Program-made: the position numbers and the translations under genes
Part shown: piece by piece, positions 58,136 through 64,000 of the stretch
Layout of the letters: each line of letters starts with the position of its first letter
How positions within the stretch are numbered: position 1 is the stretch's first letter
Origin: Volvox africanus
Taxonomy: Eukaryota > Chlorophyta > Chlorophyceae > Chlamydomonadales > Volvocaceae
Direction: 5' to 3'
DNA: 64,000 bases
Assembly (NCBI GenBank): GCA_030268105.1
Contig: BSDZ01000010.1
Span: forward strand, 4,440,001-4,504,000
Notes under the pieces: generated by a model
Told to the model about the DNA's origin: nothing
What the model saw: the letters and a program-made list of their open reading frames with translations, nothing else
Databases searched by the model: none

Positions 58136-61116
58136 CTAAAACGGGAAGACAGGATGAATGGGCTGTACCTTTTTCGCTGCCGCCTTGCTTGAGTTTGTAG
58201 CATTCCTGCTGGAGTTCCTTGCCTTAGAGGGCTCTGAACTCTTTGCCTACATGAAAAGGAAGTATGTTTGAGGAATATAGGAACAATTACATAAAAGACA
58301 AAATGGAGAAAACAGGTTAAAGGACATTAATGACCTGTACATCCCTGTACATGCAATCAGTAATGTACATCACCCATCCTGCAATAACCTTGCTAAGCGC
58401 GCCTGGAAATTTGCACACCCCTTCATCCACTCTCTTTACCACTATTATTTGGACTAACCTGTCGGCGTCTAGCGGCCTTGATCTCCTTCTCCTTCTGATG
58501 TATGCGAGCTGCATTGGCAGCCAGCACCATCATCAATGCATCTTCACCATGTGCGGGCTGCTTTTGGCGTTGGCTAGTGCGCCCATCCTGAGTTCCTGGC
58601 GGCTCGTCATTTTGGCCGCTTTTCTGCGGTTTGGTAGCAATTAAGCATTTCGTAAATGAGGAAATAAAGGCATGAAAAAATTGTTATTGTTTAACTAGCT
58701 AAAATAAGAAACAAATGTTATGCATGAACTGTGACGTACTTTCTGCAAACATACTAAGAAGTACGTACTATTAGGGTGGCGAAGCAGCAGCAATAATAAA
58801 AGTGAACACATGCATAATCACATCTTACCGTAGTGCCTTTTGGCAACTCCAGTGCACCAAGGCCTGGTGTATGCTGAGCTGTTCCACCAGCTCCAACCGG
58901 CACTGGAGTGGCTGGTACGGTGAAGGATGTCTTACTGCTTTCAATCTGCTTCCGCTGCACAAGTGCATTAATAAGCTCCTGCTGCCGATCTGTCACATTC
59001 AAATCCTCCATCGCAATGCGGCGCTCACTGGGACCCGCATCTGGGTTATCTGGCTGAGCGTACTTGAAGCTCCTCCAGGCTGCCCGAGACTCCTTGTTCC
59101 ATAGCTTCTTCCATGGCTTCTTCTCAAGGTCCTCTACATAAAAATAATGCGAAGACAAACATCAACGCCAGATGCCATAATACACATCATTGTCAAAAAT
59201 TTTCGTAATCCAGTACATAGCGTAAGCGGCGTGCATGTCCTCTGTCGTAAAACAAATCTTTGGCCCACGTTTACCCCAAATTCCATTTTTCAAAATACAT
59301 AGAAAGGAATTTTTTTATCAATCAACCTGATCAAAAAATGTTGTAAAACAAGTATATGGATGACAGTAGCAGTAGGATAGGAGCTCACAAACCTGGCTTG
59401 CAGGCAAGTTCCTCCTTGTGGGTGGCCTTCACCTTTTCATCCCTTGCACGTTGGGCATTGTAATCCGTTGCGTATCTACAAAGTACATGGGATGCACCGA
59501 ATGAAAGTGCTTACTTATGATGCTGTGCATGCTTCATTCTATTGTTGTCTGTCCCCACTGAAAGTAAGCTAGTGATATGGATGGCATGTATGATTACCAC
59601 AAACAAGATAATCACTAGAAGCATGACATTAGGAAAATAAACATGTACGTACTTTTGCCATTTCTTCTTGAAGCAGTCGACCGTAACTCTTGGCTGTAAG
59701 TCAGCCACTTGTGCAAAGCCAGCAGCAAAGCACTTATCCCAAACGGGCTGCAGATGCGGCTCACGTTGAATATCCTTCGCAATGAGGACCCGTGGATTCT
59801 TCAGGCTGCTGTCGAGGTTGTACGGCACGTTGTCGCGGACGGCTTTGTTGATGGCGGCCTGCTCATATGACCTGCTCCACTTTAATGGCTCACCACGATC
59901 ATGATCCTTTCGTATACTGATTCTGCTTACTTCAGGGGATACCAATTGAACAGATGGCTATTTTAGGGATACGTGGATAGTTAGTTTCTTCTGAGCCTGG
60001 TTCCAAGCCTTCCCCTTGAAAGGTGTTGTACCTCTCGTTCGCGTTTGCTCATGAGTATCTGCACGTCTGGAGACTATCGACACCGATGCGCGAGCACTTG
60101 CAAGTACAGCAAGGCAAGCGAGAGCAAACAGAGACAGCGGAAGACTTCAAGACGAAGAGAGATATAACTTACAGTTTTACGGATCAGAACGATGCAATGG
60201 ACGAAATCGCCGTCAGCGCCGGAAGCAAGCAATCATCACGCGGCGGTGATTAGCGAAGTTCAGGCTTAGCTCGGGCTAAGTAGAATAGTGTATAGAAATA
60301 GTAATTTAAAACACACGAGTGTTCTCCGGCATCGGATGTCTTGTCTAGCTTAGCCGTCCTCGCATCTTTTATACTCGCAGCATCGCAGTGCCGTACGATT
60401 CACATTAGGAGGCCGATCCTAGATGTGACAACCCTACTGCGTCTAGGCGATGTCTACGCATAACAACGTATAAGCCTTTCCGGCATTCGCATGATGCAAG
60501 GGTCCGGATAACGATATCCGGTTGCAGGGCATGTATCGCGACGAGTGCGGCGCTCTCAACGTCTGCTTAAATGAAGTAATATTATATCAGATAATATTAC
60601 TTATCGTTTCGTAGCACGAGCATAATGCGCACTTCAATGATTCGGTCATCCATGCATGCTAGGCGGATTTGCCATGATGCGATGTCGCGATGGATAATGA
60701 CAACATGCCAAATGCATATATAAATGTATACGAATACATTTATATAATGCAGATTCATTAATATGTAATGCGTTCATCACAAAAGCACTTCGCCTCGTAG
60801 GATCGCGTCGACCTACGCGTCGGCGGAAAATGAACCGTAGCACAACAAAAGGCGCGCTAATTTCCTTCTTCAGCCACCGAGTGCAGCGGCTAAGCAGCTG
60901 CACAGGCGCCACCTGCTGGGCCACAAGCTTGCCATCCTCATCCTCCGAGTCTAAAACCTGAACTGAAACTTCACTGATTGATTTTGCGCCAGCTGCATCA
61001 GTAAGGAGCTGCTCGAAATCTACCACTGACAGATTTATCTCAGTATCAATACGCCTCTTTTCTTCATTAGGACAGCAGACCAGCAGTTTACAAACAACTG
61101 GTGAATGTGTCTCCAT
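58136..61116 (-). pseudogene. Gene M, broken by a stop codon and a solo LTR
   Basis: Exons: 61116-60853 plus 60023-59653 (exon 1, split), 59475-59393, 59133-58829, 58623-58459 and 58246-58136. Codon 110 (Gln in other copies) is TAG at 59960-59958. The 824-bp solo LTR interrupts exon 1 near residue 89. All splice borders are still intact, so decay is recent. Confidence 0.8.
60024..60847. mobile_element. 824-bp solo LTR of a third LTR family
   Basis: Begins TGTTGTAC, ends GCACAACA, and is flanked by the 5-bp duplication AAAGG (60019-60023 and 60848-60852). The empty site is seen in all other gene M copies. It encodes nothing recognisable. It contains three perfect hairpins (60504-60521, 60574-60602, 60717-60746) and shares a 16-bp motif with the Copia-A LTR. 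The parent family is not in the window; orientation is not determined. Confidence 0.8.
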
Positions 61117-61909
61117 TCATTAAAAGGTTGTACTATTGCAAATAACTTGCTCCTTCAGCAGGATACATACAGCTGCAGACATGAGGCATGGGCCCTACGT
61201 ACTACTAAAAAGTGAAGAGAAGTGCTTTGGTACTCCGTCCAGGGTTGTGCTGCTGCCAATCAATCCCATGTAAGCAACAATGTTTCGTAACCCTGCTTTA
61301 CAACATCCTTTATATGTACATTTAATGCCACCCGTGAAGCAAGCAAGAGCAACTGCTATAAAAGTTATGCTGTGCACTAGCCTTTAAATCTTAACATATA
61401 TACAAGGTGCAGCAGCAATAAAGAATGTTATTTTACAATAATATTGATGATTGCCGTCGTCCTACATAAAAAATCTGTTTAGCTCTTCGCATGCGGCTAG
61501 CGATTTGCAGCATGTAACGGTTGGTTGTCGTAAAAGCTAGTCAACGAGTTCATGAGAAACGTCATAAATTATTTTTAAGGAATGTTAATCAAGTTTCTTA
61601 TTAGCAAGCTCCTGGAAGTATGATGATGAGGCTGTATCCCAGTATTTCACGTACATGCATGTATTTTTTTGTATTTTTTTTCCTGTGCGTATGCATGTAA
61701 TTTACTATTCAAGTCTATCATTCGTTATTGAAAATTTACTTCAAGTGTAAATTACGCGGACATGCACGTTCCACTTTAATATCTCGTACTCCACATGCAT
61801 GAGTACTGCCTGTACCACTCCATACAATGGAGGAGTCGTTTCCCTTTGTCAGATATCAGTTCTGTAAGGAAAAACAGTCTGATCCTGCTACTTTACTGTA
61901 TATTATTAC
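61117..61909. promoter_or_regulatory. Shared divergent promoter, inverted array
   Basis: Complete promoter gap between gene M (minus) and gene U (plus, 61910), equivalent to 4228-5012. The LINE target site GTAAAGTA is uninterrupted here. Confidence 0.5.
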
Positions 61910-63375
61910 ATGCTCATGGCCCACCTTTTATTAGGCTTTTTCTGTGGCATTACTTTCGGTATTGCTGTTGCCTCTTACGTTGCTCTGTATGCCCCTGTTT
62001 TAGTTGATGTATATGTTACAGAATATTTAGTGTGGATCCTCATGGGTTCTTCTGTTTTTGTTCTCATCACAGTGTTGGGCGTTACGATAGGGCGATACTG
62101 CTCAACGGTGTCATTTACACAGTCCAATCATGATGAACGAGCTCTTCAGCTTTTCGTCGTTTTACCTGGGTCACGGACGTTGACGTTTTCTGGAAGTACG
62201 GACTCAACTGTGGGACAGCTCATGGACTTCGTCTCCAGTAATTCCTTATTTACATTTCAACCTGGATCAGTTTGGAGGTTGACTTCTAGTAGAGGGGACG
62301 TGCTATCAGATCGAGATAAACATCTTGGCTTGTACGGCTTACATAACCAGTACCATGTTAAAGTTCTTGGCCGCCTCCTTGGAGGCAGTGGAAGGCTTCT
62401 GAACAAGCGCCCAGCCTCATCCAAAAGGGATAACATATCAGGTGCGCACGGATGACTTATGTTCATATAGGTTTTTAAGGAATATATTTATTTGGAACAT
62501 TCATTGTGCACTCATCTCGTACCAGCCACCCACTCATGCTGTCAATAATTTTAAATCAAAGTACAGTTATTCATACTAGCCCGGGCTTTGGTGTGATGAG
62601 CCAGGCACTGTGGTTTGTTTGGATGGGTCCAATGAAACCCTTCCAATTGCCATCCACCGTGGCCATGCATGTATGCACGGAAAAAATTAAAATATCCCTC
62701 ACGCCAAATTGGCATGCAAGCTACATCTACGTATCTCCTTACTTGCATGACAGCATGATTAAATGAATGCAATATTACTGTGCTGCAAAATTCACAGATG
62801 CATGGCTGCAAAAGCACAAGTTCAGTCGTTGTCAGGACCCTCTTGGTCAGGAGGTTTATGCATGTACTCAATGCCCATTTACTGGAAGGACACGGTCGCA
62901 GCTTTATGGGCACATGAAGAGATGCAGACTTTCTTTCCCAGAGGATACCAACTTAAACATGGACAATGAGAATGACTTCAACACCTCTGATGATCATAAT
63001 GAAGACCACAGCAGTAGCAGCAAGGACAGTTCAGGGCATACATCAGAGGTGTTGTCAGGGGATAGCAGTGGACATTCGCAGGTTCAGGAAAAAACAGCTC
63101 TGCCCTCCTCACTTGTTTCTGCTCTCATTCACGTTATGGATGATCTTGATCCTGCCAATCCTAATCACCGGCAAACTCTAGAATATATATCAGCAATCCT
63201 GGATAACTTATGCCAACATAGTTATCCTGAATCTGAGGATGATGAACCCGATGCAGCAGAACTTGGTGTACTTTCACAGTTAGGGGCCATGGATCATGGG
63301 CAGTTACAGCTGCTGGAACCCACAAACCCAGCCGAGCTTCTTGCCTCAGGAAGCACTGTTCAAGCGTACAAATAA
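61910..63375 (+). CDS. Gene U, inverted array, second unit
   Basis: Exons 61910-62441 and 62798-63375; protein identical to unit 1. The whole promoter is present upstream, so with unit 1 it is the most likely copy to be expressed. Confidence 0.6.
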
Positions 63376-63991
63376 CGTTTGGATGACCCTCTGTGGAGGG
63401 TCACTGTGAATAATGGTGATGGCGTTGTAGTGTGCCAAGGTAAGAGAAGTGTTGAGGCCTATTGTAGGGCATTATTAAACATCTTGCCTTGTTTGACGGA
63501 TGCATGCCTTTGGAAGAAAATAAGATTGTTCTCCTGCATGTACATGCATATTGAATGCATGCAGAGGCAAGAATAACCGTGGGTCAGTTTGGATATGCCT
63601 GGCTGAAAGAAAAGATGGCTGGACGTGTTTGAGATGTGGTTGCAGATCGACAGCTACGGTTCTTGAGGGATATCTGCTAACCTCCTGGTAACCATGTTCC
63701 ACCCAGTCTTTATGTCCTCCGAAAGATGCTTGGAATACCAGACCTATGGGCCTCAATATAATGTACCTTTCTTTTGATGCCCGTGCTTGTCCGTCTCACT
63801 TTCGTGGATGGCCACACATCGTCATTGTTCGTTACCTTCAAGGCCCACCATTAACATACATATATGATTTTAGAAATGATAAGCTTACATTTTTTATTAA
63901 AAAAGAGAAAAACAAATCGACATATACCACATCAAACCACAAAGCACGCAGCAAATTAAAAGACTAGAACGAAACATAAAATTACAACTCA
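63376..63991 (+). other. Convergent 3' region, second inverted unit
   Basis: Same content as 57519-58135. The next gene M (minus) begins its terminal exon at the TAG complement 63992-63994 and continues outside the window. Confidence 0.5.
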
Positions 63992-64000
63992 CTAAAACGG

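Larger units (their letters stand above)
55855..64000 (-). repeat. Inverted array of the 5,019-bp unit
   Basis: Units run in the opposite orientation to 2008-20634. The first is 55855 to ~61714 (5,019 bp plus an 829-bp insertion and small changes); the second continues past the window end. At ~61664 an AAGGAGC is replaced by two T-runs, a small local change. Confidence 0.9.

Noticed and set aside
60023..60253. 76-codon + frame in the 824-bp solo LTR
   Set aside because: Spans the insertion joint, has no ATG of its own element at the start and no recognisable domain.

Overview
The window is eukaryotic repeat DNA. Its genes have GT-AG introns, and it holds two full-length Ty1/Copia families, one LINE, a miniature LTR element and solo LTRs. 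I see no rRNA, tRNA gene, CRISPR or bacterial-type operon. The host is not certain. A TGTAA pentamer about 14 nt upstream of the LINE poly(A) tail, and again just after the stop codon of a spliced gene, is the known polyadenylation signal of chlorophyte green algae, so a green alga is my best guess (inference, low confidence). The open frames read through in the standard code.

Region 1 (1-2007) is the 3' end of a Copia element (family A, + strand). Region 2 (2008-20634) is a head-to-tail array of a 5,019-bp unit. Each unit carries two divergent spliced genes around a shared ~785-bp promoter. Gene U has two exons (369 aa): two membrane helices, a ubiquitin-like domain ending in Gly-Gly, a C2HC zinc finger and an acidic tail. 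Gene M has five exons (432 aa) and a possible Myb/SANT-like domain. A 6.16-kb LINE (9268-15430) with an 8-bp target duplication sits in the second unit, just upstream of gene U.

Region 3 (20635-30947) is a second Copia-A, + strand, inserted in a unit at AGACT. It is split in its RNase H domain by an intact Copia of family B on the minus strand (25020-29894, duplication CATCG). Region 4 (30948-35432) is a mosaic: Copia-B LTR pieces, a Copia-B 5' fragment, a miniature LTR element and an inverted truncated unit. Region 5 (35433-55854) is a Copia-A on the minus strand at the same AGACT site as region 3, with a deleted Copia-B copy in its 3' untranslated region. The stretch 29592-50521 consists of two tandem 10,465-bp copies, produced by unequal crossing-over between Copia-B elements. 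Region 6 (55855-64000) is the inverted unit array, with gene M broken by an 824-bp solo LTR.

Overall the window is a large inverted duplication with a tandemly duplicated centre, and each arm later gained its own insertions. The retroelement genes encode the standard replication proteins. What the two unit genes do is unknown. Their compact paired layout, amplification and ubiquitin-like/zinc-finger content make the unit the best candidate for an undescribed element.
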